The notes beneath the pieces were generated by a model. The model saw only the letters and a list, made by a program, of their open reading frames with translations, was not told the origin of the DNA and ran no database searches. From a candidate division CSSED10-310 bacterium (lineage in GTDB: Bacteria; CSSED10-310; JAFGDC01), in the NCBI GenBank assembly GCA_016932295.1, contig JAFGDC010000602.1, positions 1 to 16,022 on the forward strand: a stretch of 16,022 nt of DNA. Direction: 5' to 3'. This document shows, piece by piece, positions 7,213 through 14,916 of this stretch. Each line of letters begins with the position of its first letter. Within the stretch, counting starts at the first letter, position 1. The translations under genes and the position numbers were made by a program.

Positions 7213-9054
7213 ATGAAACGACTGGGAGATATCCTCATAACTCCGGAGGGTGGGGAAGAACTGCTCATGGGGAACCATGCCCTGGTTCGCGCCATGCTCG
7301 AGGCCGGTGTCAGGGTGGTGACCTCCTATCCGGGGTCACCCACTCCGGAAATCGCAGCGGGCATCATGGCCTTGCCGGTTGACAGGAATCCGATGTATTT
7401 CGAGTTTTCCACGAACGAGAAGGTGGCCACGGAGGTGGCGTTCGGCGCGTCGGTCAACGGTCACCTTTCCTGCGTATTCTTCAAAAGCGTCGGTCTGAAC
7501 GTGGCGGCGGACTCTTTTGTGCAACTGGGTCACATGGAACTCATCGGTGGACTGGTGATCGTTCTCGGCGACGATCCAGGCGCTAATTCGTCACAGAATG
7601 AGCAGGACAACCTACACCTGGCGAGATTGTCGTACACGCCTGTGTTCGAACCCTCGGGGCCGATGGAAGCATACCTCATGTTCAAGGCGGCGGCGGCTCT
7701 CTCCCGGCAACTGCGGATGCCGATGATCGTGCGGTTGACCACCCATGTCTGCCACGCCAAGGAAAAACTTCGGTTCGAGCCAATGCCCCGACCAGCGGCC
7801 GACGATACACCGCGTTTCGATCCCGCCAACGGTCCATATATTCCCATCACGACCAAGGTGTTTCCCATGAAACGCAAAGCACTGGAAAAATTGGCCGGTT
7901 TCGGGCGCCACGCGGAATCGTCGGTCTTCAATTTCACGCGGGATAACGGCAACCGCCGGCGCGGGATCATCACCATGGGATTCCCCTATCTCTCCCTGCT
8001 GGATGTCCTGGAGCGAGTGAAAGAGCCGCCCGATGTATTGAAACTCGGCATTGTTTATCCATTCCCCCGGGAAATGACGGCCGGCTTTCTTGCCTCCCAT
8101 GAGGAGGTTAAAATCCTGGAGGAGTTGGATCCGTTGTTGGAACAGGAGATTAAGGCGCTGGCCTTCGATCGCGGCATCGGTGTGAAACTCACCGGTAAAA
8201 TCGGGATCGACGATTGGATGGGTGAATATACACCGGATAAGGTGCAGGAGGTTCTCCACCGTGCATGGCCGGACTTGGTGGAAGCGCCGCTCTCAATGCA
8301 CGCGAAGCGAAGTGTGCCGCGACCGCCGCAGTTGTGTCCGGGTTGCGGCCATCGATCCGCCTTTTTCAGCATCAAGAAAGCCTTGCGTGAGGAAGATGTC
8401 ACCGTTGCGGATATTGGCTGCCACACTCTCGGGTACCTGCCGCCCCATCTCATGGGTCAGGTGCTGCTGAGCATGGGGCACGCCACCGGCACCGCCGCCG
8501 GCTTGGCGCTCTTCAACCGGACTCGCAGAGTGGTGGCGTTCATGGGGGATTCGACGTTCTTTCATGCGGGAATTCCCGGTGTGGTCAATGCCATCCATCA
8601 CAGGCACAATGTCACCCTCGTGATAATGGAAAACGGGACCACCGCCATGACCGGCCACCAGGACAATCCGAGCACCCAGTTGCCTATCGAACGTGTGCTG
8701 CGGGGACTCGGTGTGGAGAATGTCAGGAAAACGGATGCCTATAATCAGAAAAAACTCGCACAACTGGTGCGGGAAGCAGTGGAAGAGGAGGGTTTTTCGG
8801 TGGTGATCGCCGCCCATCCATGCATGCTCAAGTTGAGCAGGGAGCAAAGGAAAGCCGGCCGGCCCCGTCCGTCGCCGGTGGTGGTGACCGATGCGTGCGA
8901 CGATCATCATGTCTGCATCAGTGAATTCGCCTGTCCAACATACCAGTTCAGCATGGAAGGAGCGGTGGTCGTGCAGGATGATCTGTGTATTGGTGACGGC
9001 TCCTGCATCCAGACCTGTCCAGTCAAGGCCGTCGAGCCTGGGAAGAGAGCATAG
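7213..9054 (+). CDS. iorA: indolepyruvate:ferredoxin oxidoreductase, alpha subunit
   Basis: 613 residues, the usual IorA length. With IorB it oxidatively decarboxylates aryl pyruvates such as indolepyruvate to aryl-acetyl-CoA and passes electrons to ferredoxin in the cytoplasm. The N-terminal pyrimidine-binding domain has TSYPGSPTPEIA (about residues 37-48). The thiamine-diphosphate domain has CPGCGH at 375-380, IGCHTLGYLPP, GDSTFFHAG from residue 445, and NGTTAMTGHQDNP. The C-terminal ferredoxin domain should carry two CxxCxxC...CP motifs. Here the first reads Cys562-x2-His565-x2-Cys568-x5-Cys574-Pro and the second Cys592-x2-Asp595-x2-Cys598-x3-Cys602-Pro, so the second Cys of each is replaced. 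The enzyme may therefore have altered or fewer clusters. The frame is intact and the rest is well conserved, so this is a variant rather than a decayed gene. IorB follows after one base. Confidence 0.93.
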   Translation: MKRLGDILITPEGGEELLMGNHALVRAMLEAGVRVVTSYPGSPTPEIAAGIMALPVDRNPMYFEFSTNEKVATEVAFGASVNGHLSCVFFKSVGLNVAADSFVQLGHMELIGGLVIVLGDDPGANSSQNEQDNLHLARLSYTPVFEPSGPMEAYLMFKAAAALSRQLRMPMIVRLTTHVCHAKEKLRFEPMPRPAADDTPRFDPANGPYIPITTKVFPMKRKALEKLAGFGRHAESSVFNFTRDNGNRRRGIITMGFPYLSLLDVLERVKEPPDVLKLGIVYPFPREMTAGFLASHEEVKILEELDPLLEQEIKALAFDRGIGVKLTGKIGIDDWMGEYTPDKVQEVLHRAWPDLVEAPLSMHAKRSVPRPPQLCPGCGHRSAFFSIKKALREEDVTVADIGCHTLGYLPPHLMGQVLLSMGHATGTAAGLALFNRTRRVVAFMGDSTFFHAGIPGVVNAIHHRHNVTLVIMENGTTAMTGHQDNPSTQLPIERVLRGLGVENVRKTDAYNQKKLAQLVREAVEEEGFSVVIAAHPCMLKLSREQRKAGRPRPSPVVVTDACDDHHVCISEFACPTYQFSMEGAVVVQDDLCIGDGSCIQTCPVKAVEPGKRA

Positions 9055-9055
9055 G

Positions 9056-9631
9056 ATGACCGGCAGATTCGATATCTACGTTATAGGTGTTGGCGGCCAG
9101 GGAATCGGTCTGCTCAGCGAAGTTCTCATGCGAGCCATTGATCACGCGGGACACCCGGTGCGGGCGGTGGATACTCATGGCCTGGCACAACGAGGGGGCA
9201 CCGTGGAATCCCATGTGCGGATGGGAGCGGGGGTCCATACGCCGCTCATCCAACGGGGCAAGGCGCACCTGGTGGTGGCGTTAGAGATCCACGAGGCGCT
9301 GCGTGGTGCTGAAACCTACCTGGCGGAAGGTGGCACGCTGGTTTATTACGCGGCTTCCTGGCAACCTCTCGGTGTACGGTTGAAGCAGGCTGAGGCGGTG
9401 GCGGACGCGGACATCGAATCTGCGGGCAGGGAAAAACAGGCATCGGTGGTGCGCGTGCACAAGGAGGCGCTCAGTGATCCAAGGATGCAGAATACGGTGT
9501 TGTTGAGCGAGATCGCCCGCCGGAATCTGGTACCCGGGGTAAACGCGGAACACTATGAACGAGCCTTGGCGGATATGCTGGGTGGAGATGCGCTGACCAA
9601 GAATCTGGCATTGTTCAGGGACGACCGATGA
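9056..9631 (+). CDS. iorB: indolepyruvate:ferredoxin oxidoreductase, beta subunit
   Basis: 191 residues of the gamma-type 2-oxoacid oxidoreductase domain, usual length for IorB. The start at 9056 is one base after the iorA stop and begins MTGRFDIYVIGVGGQGIGLLSEVL. The GVGGQGIG loop at residues 11-18 and the HGLAQRGGTVESHVRMG segment are the family hallmarks. It forms the catalytic heteromeric complex with IorA. An in-frame ATG at 8891 would overlap iorA by 160 bases and adds residues unrelated to the family, so it is rejected as a start. Confidence 0.92.
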   Translation: MTGRFDIYVIGVGGQGIGLLSEVLMRAIDHAGHPVRAVDTHGLAQRGGTVESHVRMGAGVHTPLIQRGKAHLVVALEIHEALRGAETYLAEGGTLVYYAASWQPLGVRLKQAEAVADADIESAGREKQASVVRVHKEALSDPRMQNTVLLSEIARRNLVPGVNAEHYERALADMLGGDALTKNLALFRDDR

Positions 9632-9756
9632 CGGAACTCTCCACATTGTCGCGGGAGCGCGATGCAGTCGGTCTCCATGATCCGGGGATTGCCCGAGCGC
9701 CACGTGGTCGTCGGCGGGCTGTCTCTCGCTATTCCGCGTGCCTGAACCAGAAGTAG
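9628..9756 (+). CDS. possible 42-residue ORF coupled to iorB
   Basis: An ATGA overlap with the iorB stop opens a frame of 42 codons ending at TAG 9754-9756. The product is Arg-rich (APRGRRRAVSRYS near the end) and matches no family I know. Its 3' end overlaps the end of the converging membrane-protein gene by 28 bases. The ATGA geometry is the only argument for it, and it may be chance. Confidence 0.15.
   Translation: MTELSTLSRERDAVGLHDPGIARAPRGRRRAVSRYSACLNQK
9649..9662 (+). other. short hairpin downstream of iorB
   Basis: TCGCG-GGAG-CGCGA forms a perfect 5-bp stem with a 4-nt loop, 18 nt after the iorB stop. No T-run follows, so it is at best a weak transcription or mRNA-end signal. Confidence 0.25.
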
Positions 9757-10352
9757 TCGGAAATTTTCAGCGATCCCCACAGGATCGGAATGACCCAGCG
9801 CAGATGGGGCGTTACTTCCGGCACCCAGTACGCACAATAACAGTCCACTAACCCGAGATAGATGAAGGCGGCGCCAGCCAGCAGCAGTATCGGTTTCTTC
9901 CCCGGCAGGAGCACGCCCAGTACGCCGGCTGGCAGGGCCGGCAGGTTGACATAGTAAGGAACGGCCTTGTTGAAGATCATGGCGAGGATACTGATTACCG
10001 CCAGACTGATGCCGAGGATGCGAAGGTCTCGCGCGAACACCTGGGCGGACTTGCCGGGAGTCCATTGGTACAGGGCATGGTAACGGTCGCGCGGCAGGGT
10101 GAACCGCAACCTGCGCAGCCCCTTCGCCACTTCTATGACAGGCTCTCCTTTCAACCTGGAGTCACCCAGGAACAGGATGTGGCGGGCGGCGTTTTTGCGC
10201 GAAAAGACCAGCTCTGGTTTGACGCCGTCACTGAAAACGATTTGTCCCGAATCCATGCGGACGCTCCACGGTTTCCTGGGGCGGTTCCCCGCCAGCGCCC
10301 GATTGACCGCGGTGAAGGTGACGGCCGTAATTTCATGAGCGGTCTGGTTCAT
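9729..10352 (-). CDS. hypothetical membrane protein with N-terminal soluble domain
   Basis: 207 residues of no family I recognise. Residues 1-105 are soluble and rich in beta-prone segments: PWSVRMDSGQIVFSDG, then a VIEVAKGLRRLRFTLPRDRY stretch. This outline recalls the small PH-like domains seen on bacterial membrane proteins, but I cannot confirm it. Residues 110-195 hold three or four hydrophobic spans (ILGISLAVISILAMIF, LPAGVLGVLL, ILLLAGAAFIYLGLVDCYCAYW, WVIPILWGSL). The start at ATG 10352 is supported by GGGAGGA at a suitable distance upstream. It converges on iorB and lies 106 bp beyond the ATPase gene on the same strand, so it could be read from the EF-G operon or from its own promoter. 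Confidence 0.75.
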   Translation of the reverse strand: MNQTAHEITAVTFTAVNRALAGNRPRKPWSVRMDSGQIVFSDGVKPELVFSRKNAARHILFLGDSRLKGEPVIEVAKGLRRLRFTLPRDRYHALYQWTPGKSAQVFARDLRILGISLAVISILAMIFNKAVPYYVNLPALPAGVLGVLLPGKKPILLLAGAAFIYLGLVDCYCAYWVPEVTPHLRWVIPILWGSLKISDYFWFRHAE

Positions 10353-10385
10353 ATGGTCCTCCCGTATGCGGCGCGAACAATCGAA

Positions 10386-10405
10386 ACAGCAGTGTGCAAT
10401 GCTGT
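10386..10405 (-). repeat. inverted repeat in the leader of the membrane protein
   Basis: ACAGCA (10386-10391) and TGCTGT (10400-10405) are perfect 6-bp arms around an 8-nt spacer, 34 bp upstream of the membrane-protein start. This could be an operator or a leader hairpin. No good -35/-10 pair was found nearby. Confidence 0.3.
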
Positions 10406-10458
10406 CCCATATATCACAGTGGAGTCGGTGAGCGTAGCGTCATTCCGTAACGGACCGG

Positions 10459-11223
10459 TCACCGGGTGGTGCGATCCTTGACGAGCATTGTGGATGGATC
10501 GAGAAGCAGGGAATGTACTTCGTTGGCACCGGCACCCTTGAGCACGATTATCCGGATATGATGATCATCCGGAATGAGGCGGAGGATGACGGTGAATTTT
10601 GGCACGAGCGGCTCCAGGGAAGGCGGAAGCTCCGCATCCAGTGCTTCGTGGCGATGGATGCGCACGCTGAACCAGATTCCGGCTCCGATGGAGCGGGATA
10701 TTGCCGCCAGGGAGTCGAGCGAGGCTTCCGGTTCCTTGTCGAAATCCAGTCCGTCTATCAGGATGAGGCGGGGAGTGAAAATGTGTTGATCAATGAGACC
10801 GGACAACCGTTCGCGGAAGGTTTCAATGGAGAATCCCGATGCCCTGAAGCTCATGATAAAGCGGTTTTTCACGATGTCATGCCAGGCGTCATCCTCAACC
10901 GTGACTCCGCATGTATATGACATGTTGCGATATAACTCCTCGTACCAGAGACAGATTTTCGACACGTGTTCGTGCAGACTGACATGGAGGACCCTGTGGC
11001 CGGCCACCATGGCCGCCAGTCCGATCTGTACCAGGAGGGCGGTCTTGCCGACTCCGGCCCTGGCCAGAACGGCACCCATACTGCCGTCGTCCAGTAAGCC
11101 GGTGTCTTGATGGAACAAGTTGTGGAGCGGATTCCTGAGAAGCAGTTCCCGGTGACTCAAGACGTCCTCTCCTCTCTCCGGTCTATGGTTCGCATCACTG
11201 CCGTTTCTCCGGAAATTACCCAT
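10459..11223 (-). CDS. RecA/KaiC-like P-loop ATPase coupled to the EF-G gene
   Basis: 254 residues. A Walker A loop reads [10 protein letters not shown] at residues 54-63, with Lys60-Thr61. The usual first Gly of GxxxxGKT is Ala54. The Walker B strand is RLILIDGLD (152-160) with Asp157. In between are [12 protein letters not shown] and [10 protein letters not shown], which suggest a RecA/KaiC-type core. From memory, similar 'cytoplasmic protein' ATPases occur in delta-proteobacteria without an assigned role. The gene overlaps the end of the EF-G gene by 8 bases and ATG 11223 has a strong AGGGAGG six bases upstream. An in-frame TTG at 11160 also has a purine-rich GAGAGGAGAGGA site and would start at [15 protein letters not shown], where the conserved part seems to begin. 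The protein is probably soluble. A role beside translation is suggested only by the coupling. Confidence 0.75.
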   Translation of the reverse strand: MGNFRRNGSDANHRPERGEDVLSHRELLLRNPLHNLFHQDTGLLDDGSMGAVLARAGVGKTALLVQIGLAAMVAGHRVLHVSLHEHVSKICLWYEELYRNMSYTCGVTVEDDAWHDIVKNRFIMSFRASGFSIETFRERLSGLIDQHIFTPRLILIDGLDFDKEPEASLDSLAAISRSIGAGIWFSVRIHRHEALDAELPPSLEPLVPKFTVILRLIPDDHHIRIIVLKGAGANEVHSLLLDPSTMLVKDRTTR

Positions 11224-13294
11224 GTCGAGCCTCCCTGCCGCGCGCCACGATTTCTTCGGCGATGCTGTGGGGCACTCGCTGATAGCGCTGAAATTCCATG
11301 GTGAATTGGGCTTTCCCCTGGGTCAATGAGCGCAACACCGTGGCATAGCCGAACATTTCCGCCAGCGGCACGTTGCATTCCACCACGCAGGAGCCGTTCT
11401 CGTCCTGGGTGCCGACGATCATGCCGCGCCTCTGGTTGAGGGATGCCATGACCGGTCCCTGATACTCGTTCGGGGTTTCCACCACAACCTTCATCAAAGG
11501 TTCCATGATGGCCGGCGCGGCTTTGTGATAGGCTTGCAGAAATGCACCGCGCGCTGCCGCTTTGAAGGCGGGATCCGACGAATCCACCTCGTGGGTCTGC
11601 CCATCCGTCAACACGATCTTCACGCCCGTGACCGGGAGTTCGGTGAGTGGCCCCTTATCCATGCATTCCTGGAACCCCTTCTGGCATGACAGTACAAAAC
11701 GGTTGGGGATGGCGCCGCCGATAATCTTGTCTTCAAACTCGAATCCTTCCGATTCCGCCGGTTCCATGTAGCCGATGACACGACCGAACTGTCCGGCGCC
11801 GCCGGTCTGCTTCTTGTGGACGTAGTCGAAGTACGCCCGCCTGGTGATGGTTTCCCGGTAGGCAACCCGGGGTGTACCCACCGTGACGGCCACACCGTAT
11901 TCGCGTCGCATGCGTTCGATATAGACGTCCAGGTGCAGCTCTCCCATGCCGGAGATGATAGTCTCGGCAGTTTCCTCGTCCACCCGCATGCACAGGGTGG
12001 GATCTTCCTTGGTGAACCGGGAGAGTGCCCTGCCCATGGCGGTTTCGGACTTGAGATCCTGGGGCTCCAGAGCCAGTGATATAACCGGCTTGGGCACGTG
12101 CATGGAACTCATGGTCAGATCCGCATGCCGGCTCGTGAAGGTATCCCCGGAAGCGCATTCGACACCGAACATGGCGCCGATCCGGCCGGCGGGTATTTCG
12201 GTGATCTCCTCCATCTGGTTGGCATGCATGCGTGCCAGTCGGCCGACTTTCAAGGTCTTGCCGGTGCGGACGTTGACGATGGTGTCACCCTTGGCGAGAC
12301 AGCCTTGATATACCCGCAGGTAGGTGAGCTGACCGTAGGGACCATCCTCCAGTTTGAACGCCAGCGAAACGAGCGGTTTGCCGGGATCGGTGATGAGGAT
12401 CACGTCCTGCCCGTTGTCTCCCAGCCGCCGGGCGTGATTGGTGACATCCTGGGGTGATGGCAGGTAGTGCAACACACCGTCGAGAAGGGGCTGCACTCCC
12501 TTGTTTTTGTAGGCTGATCCCATGAACACCGGGGTGAGCTTCCGGGCAATGGCCGCTTCCCGTACGATTCTGCGTAGAAGAAAGGCGCTGACCGAGCCTT
12601 CGAGCGCTGCCTCGGTGAGTTCATCCGAAAGGAGTGATGCCGTGTCGATGAGTTCCTCCCGCTTACGGGATGCCAGATCTTTCAGCTCATCGGGGATGGG
12701 TGCACTCCTGACCGTGCCGCCGTCCTCGCCGTCGAAGTACAAGGCCTGCATGGTAATCAGGTCGACAACTCCCGCGAAGGAGTCCTCCAGGCCGATGGGA
12801 ATCTGCATGGCAACGGCGTTGTGATTGAGCCTGGCGCGCAGTTGCTGGATCACCCGGAATGGATCGGCGCCACGCCGGTCGCACTTGTTGATGAATGCGA
12901 CACAAGGAACGTTGTACCGCGCCATTTGCGAGTTTACGGTGATGGATTGAGACTGGACGCCTCCCACCGCGCATAACACCAGGATGCCGCCGTCCAGTAC
13001 GCGTAGCGCTCGTTCCACTTCGATGGTGAAATCAACGTGACCGGGCGTGTCGATGATGTTGATCTCGTGATCAGCCCAGCGGCAATGAGTGGCGGCGGAA
13101 GTGATGGTGATGCCGCGCTCTCGCTCCAGTTCCATGAAATCCATGGTGGCGCCCACGCCGTCCTTGCCGCGGACGTCGTGCATGGCGTGGATACGCTGGG
13201 TGTAGTAGAGGATGCGCTCGGTGAGGGTGGTCTTGCCTGCATCGATGTGGGCGCTGATGCCTATGTTGCGTAGTGTTCGGATGTCGTCGTTCAT
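11216..13294 (-). CDS. fusA: elongation factor G, spdEFG1/mitochondrial-EFG1-like
   Basis: 692 residues from ATG 13294. This is a ribosome-dependent GTPase that drives tRNA-mRNA translocation. GTPase motifs: AHIDAGKTT (15-23), RERGITI switch I (58-64), DTPGHVDF (82-89), and the guanine-specificity motif N136-K-C-D139 where NKMD is usual. Domain IV is complete ([10 protein letters not shown] and later [22 protein letters not shown]), as is domain V. The [15 protein letters not shown] segment and the [16 protein letters not shown] region resemble mitochondrial EF-G1 and the bacterial spdEFG1 of spirochaetes, planctomycetes and delta-proteobacteria more than ordinary EF-G. The gene lies apart from rpsL/rpsG/tuf, which supports it being a paralogue. 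GTG 13306 in the same frame would add four residues. ATG 13294 is preferred because GGGAG precedes it and it gives the usual short N-terminus, although the spacing is tight. The stop overlaps the ATPase start. Confidence 0.92.
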   Translation of the reverse strand: MNDDIRTLRNIGISAHIDAGKTTLTERILYYTQRIHAMHDVRGKDGVGATMDFMELERERGITITSAATHCRWADHEINIIDTPGHVDFTIEVERALRVLDGGILVLCAVGGVQSQSITVNSQMARYNVPCVAFINKCDRRGADPFRVIQQLRARLNHNAVAMQIPIGLEDSFAGVVDLITMQALYFDGEDGGTVRSAPIPDELKDLASRKREELIDTASLLSDELTEAALEGSVSAFLLRRIVREAAIARKLTPVFMGSAYKNKGVQPLLDGVLHYLPSPQDVTNHARRLGDNGQDVILITDPGKPLVSLAFKLEDGPYGQLTYLRVYQGCLAKGDTIVNVRTGKTLKVGRLARMHANQMEEITEIPAGRIGAMFGVECASGDTFTSRHADLTMSSMHVPKPVISLALEPQDLKSETAMGRALSRFTKEDPTLCMRVDEETAETIISGMGELHLDVYIERMRREYGVAVTVGTPRVAYRETITRRAYFDYVHKKQTGGAGQFGRVIGYMEPAESEGFEFEDKIIGGAIPNRFVLSCQKGFQECMDKGPLTELPVTGVKIVLTDGQTHEVDSSDPAFKAAARGAFLQAYHKAAPAIMEPLMKVVVETPNEYQGPVMASLNQRRGMIVGTQDENGSCVVECNVPLAEMFGYATVLRSLTQGKAQFTMEFQRYQRVPHSIAEEIVARGREARHG

Positions 13295-13366
13295 GTTCTC
13301 CCGCACTTTCTGGCGATTCCCTGGATGGGGTCAGCCGGCCACCGGCGGCGGCCGTCATGACGAACT

Positions 13367-13424
13367 GGGGACATTAGACTCCCCACCTTTCATTGTCAAG
13401 CATTCGATGAAAATGATGACAATG
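13367..13424. repeat. two inverted repeats covering the EF-G promoter
   Basis: Perfect 8-bp arms CATTGTCA (13391-13398) and TGACAATG (13417-13424), 18 bp apart, include nearly all of the -35. A second pair, GGGGA (13367-13371) and TCCCC (13380-13384), brackets the -10 with an 8-nt spacer. Arms of this size spaced over both promoter elements suit binding of a dimeric repressor. Confidence 0.4.
13371..13399 (-). promoter_or_regulatory. sigma-70-like promoter of the EF-G/ATPase operon
   Basis: On the minus strand a perfect -35 TTGACA (13399-13394) is followed after 17 bp by TAATGT (13376-13371). TCTAAT (13378-13373) is a better -10 but at 15-bp spacing. The predicted leader to ATG 13294 is about 70 nt. 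Confidence 0.55.
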
Positions 13425-13437
13425 CAGTTGAAATGAA

Positions 13438-13481
13438 CGGCATGCCGGGATCGGGGAGTTCGGAATGATGACCGGCGCCGG
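13438..13481. repeat. two GC-rich palindromes upstream of the DinB gene
   Basis: CGGCATGCCG (13438-13447) and CCGGCGCCGG (13472-13481) are perfect 10-bp palindromes in the divergent intergenic region. Such GC palindromes are common in GC-rich DNA, so a function is uncertain. Confidence 0.3.
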
Positions 13482-13542
13482 GCGCCGTGCTAACATATGA
13501 GCGATTCTCAACACGCACGGGAAACCGATGGAAAACAGTCGG

Positions 13543-13552
13543 GGAGGTGATC
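13543..13552 (+). promoter_or_regulatory. near-ideal Shine-Dalgarno site of the DinB gene
   Basis: GGAGGTGATC is complementary over ten bases to the conserved 3' end of 16S rRNA and sits just before ATG 13554. It fixes the start and predicts strong translation. Confidence 0.7.
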
Positions 13553-13553
13553 G

Positions 13554-14063
13554 ATGAGCATTGCGCGGTCGATGATGGCTGAGTTTGATCAGGAAATGGC
13601 CAATACAAGGGTGATGTTGAGCCGGGTTCCGGAGGATAAATTGGACTGGCGGCCACATGAAAAATCAATGACCTTTGCCGGATTGGCGACCCATACCGCC
13701 AACATCCCGGCCTGGGCCGCCATGATCGTCGAGGATGAGAATGTTGATGTCGCGCCGGAGGGTGAAACCCCGCTGAGAATGACTGCGGCGACCTCTGTGA
13801 AGGAACTGCTTGAAGGCTTCGACGAGACCGTGGCGAAGGCGAGGATGTTGATCGGCGGGGCCAGTGACGAGCGGTTATTGGGGAAATGGACGCTGCTGAC
13901 CGGGGGCAGGACCATATTCTCCCTGCCCCGGGTGGGCGTGCTGCGGACCATGGTTATGAACCACATGATCCATCATCGGGCGCAACTTGGCGTCTACCTG
14001 CGGCTCAACGACCTGCCGGTGCCTGGGATGTACGGACCGTCGGCGGACGAGGTGGCGGAATAG
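13554..14063 (+). CDS. DinB-family metal-binding four-helix protein
   Basis: 169 residues, the usual size for the DinB/YfiT-like superfamily. The three expected metal-ligand histidines are present: His47 (in GLATHTANIPAW) and His137 and His141 of the NHMIHHRAQLGVYLR helix. WRPHEKSMTFAGLATH and VPGMYGPSADE at the end are also typical. Members are cytoplasmic four-helix bundles that bind a divalent metal, and include thiol transferases (bacillithiol or mycothiol) and many uncharacterised enzymes. No substrate can be named. The gene stands alone, divergent from the EF-G operon and convergent with the next operon. Confidence 0.88.
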   Translation: MSIARSMMAEFDQEMANTRVMLSRVPEDKLDWRPHEKSMTFAGLATHTANIPAWAAMIVEDENVDVAPEGETPLRMTAATSVKELLEGFDETVAKARMLIGGASDERLLGKWTLLTGGRTIFSLPRVGVLRTMVMNHMIHHRAQLGVYLRLNDLPVPGMYGPSADEVAE

Positions 14064-14190
14064 GGAAGATGTGCTTTCGGAACCATGCCGGGGCAGTGGG
14101 TACGAAGTGGAAATGCAACAATGGAAGGACAGTTCCGGGAGGCAAACTCCTCAGTCCATGAGAGGCATGGTGGAAACATCTGCGACTGGG

Positions 14191-14211
14191 AAAAACCAGG
14201 ATATGATCCTG
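14191..14211 (-). terminator. candidate intrinsic terminator of the right-hand operon
   Basis: On the minus strand CAGGAT-CAT-ATCCTG (14211-14197) forms a perfect 6-bp stem with a 3-nt loop, followed after one G by TTTTT (14195-14191). It lies 97 nt after the stop of the last gene of the operon. The stem is short, so termination may be partial. The rest of 14064-14307 shows nothing else that I recognise. Confidence 0.4.
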
Positions 14212-14307
14212 TCGCGCCACGTGAGCGCCAACGCGTGAAGTGATGGAACCGAAGCCTTCGCGCCCCGCGACACGATTCATCGCGACTTCATTGTCTCGCT
14301 GGTAAGA

Positions 14308-14916
14308 TCAACTGCGGGGTGCGGCCCCTGCCCTCACGAGCGGTTGGAACAGTGCTTCCAGGAGATCCCGTTCGTCGAACACGAGGCCGTAGACGATGAG
14401 ACTGTGGACGGTGCCACTCTGCCTGGTCACCACTATGTTACCCACGGGTCTGTCTCCCTGGAACACCATTGCCACCCAGGAGCCCTCACCCAACGAGAAC
14501 AGTTCCGGTGTCTCCCTGAATGTCCTTCCGGATCGTATCTTGATGCCTGTCTTATAGGCTGCTATCCGCTCCCGGCAGGATTCCGCCGCGGCTGCCTCGG
14601 ATTTCCAGAGTTCCGCTTCCGAACTCAGGTAAAGGAAGTGTTCGGCACCCGGATCCCGATCCGTGTCGTAGGAATATTCGAGTTCGAGGCAGCCGTCCAT
14701 GTTCCGCTTGGCGACCGAGCGTTCGCACAGCCTGCGGTCTCCGGGTATCGGATCGAAATAGGCAGCGAGGTCGTCAATACTTATCAGCAGGGTTTTTTCA
14801 TCCTCCTGCAAGGGGCGTGTCCCGATCCCTTTCATGCCGAAGAAGAGCAGGCTGCCTGCCACCGTCACCATCGCCAGGAGGCTGGCGGTGGTCAACAGGA
14901 GCGCGTGCCGTCTCAT
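14308..14916 (-). CDS. hypothetical membrane-anchored or secreted protein
   Basis: 202 residues of no known family. The N-terminus MRRHALLLTTASLLAMVTVAGSLLF... is a signal sequence or membrane anchor, with no lipobox cysteine, so the remaining 170 residues are probably outside the cytoplasm. Three cysteines (in RRLCERS, MDGCLEL and AESCRER) could form a disulfide. The mature part alternates charged helices and strands (CLELEYSYDTDRD, ELWKSEAAAAESCRERIAAYK, GSWVAMVFQGDRPVGNIVVTR). The start overlaps the upstream stop as ATGA and has no clear ribosome site of its own, so it is probably translated by coupling. It is the last gene of the operon. Confidence 0.7.
   Translation of the reverse strand: MRRHALLLTTASLLAMVTVAGSLLFFGMKGIGTRPLQEDEKTLLISIDDLAAYFDPIPGDRRLCERSVAKRNMDGCLELEYSYDTDRDPGAEHFLYLSSEAELWKSEAAAAESCRERIAAYKTGIKIRSGRTFRETPELFSLGEGSWVAMVFQGDRPVGNIVVTRQSGTVHSLIVYGLVFDERDLLEALFQPLVRAGAAPRS

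Noticed and set aside
7612..8910. minus-strand ORFs of 205-215 codons opposite iorA
   Set aside because: They are shadows of a highly conserved gene, with no ribosome sites or family resemblance.
13307..13553. a small gene or RNA in the divergent intergenic region
   Set aside because: No frame with a credible ribosome site was found. The region is better explained by promoter, inverted repeats and the DinB leader.
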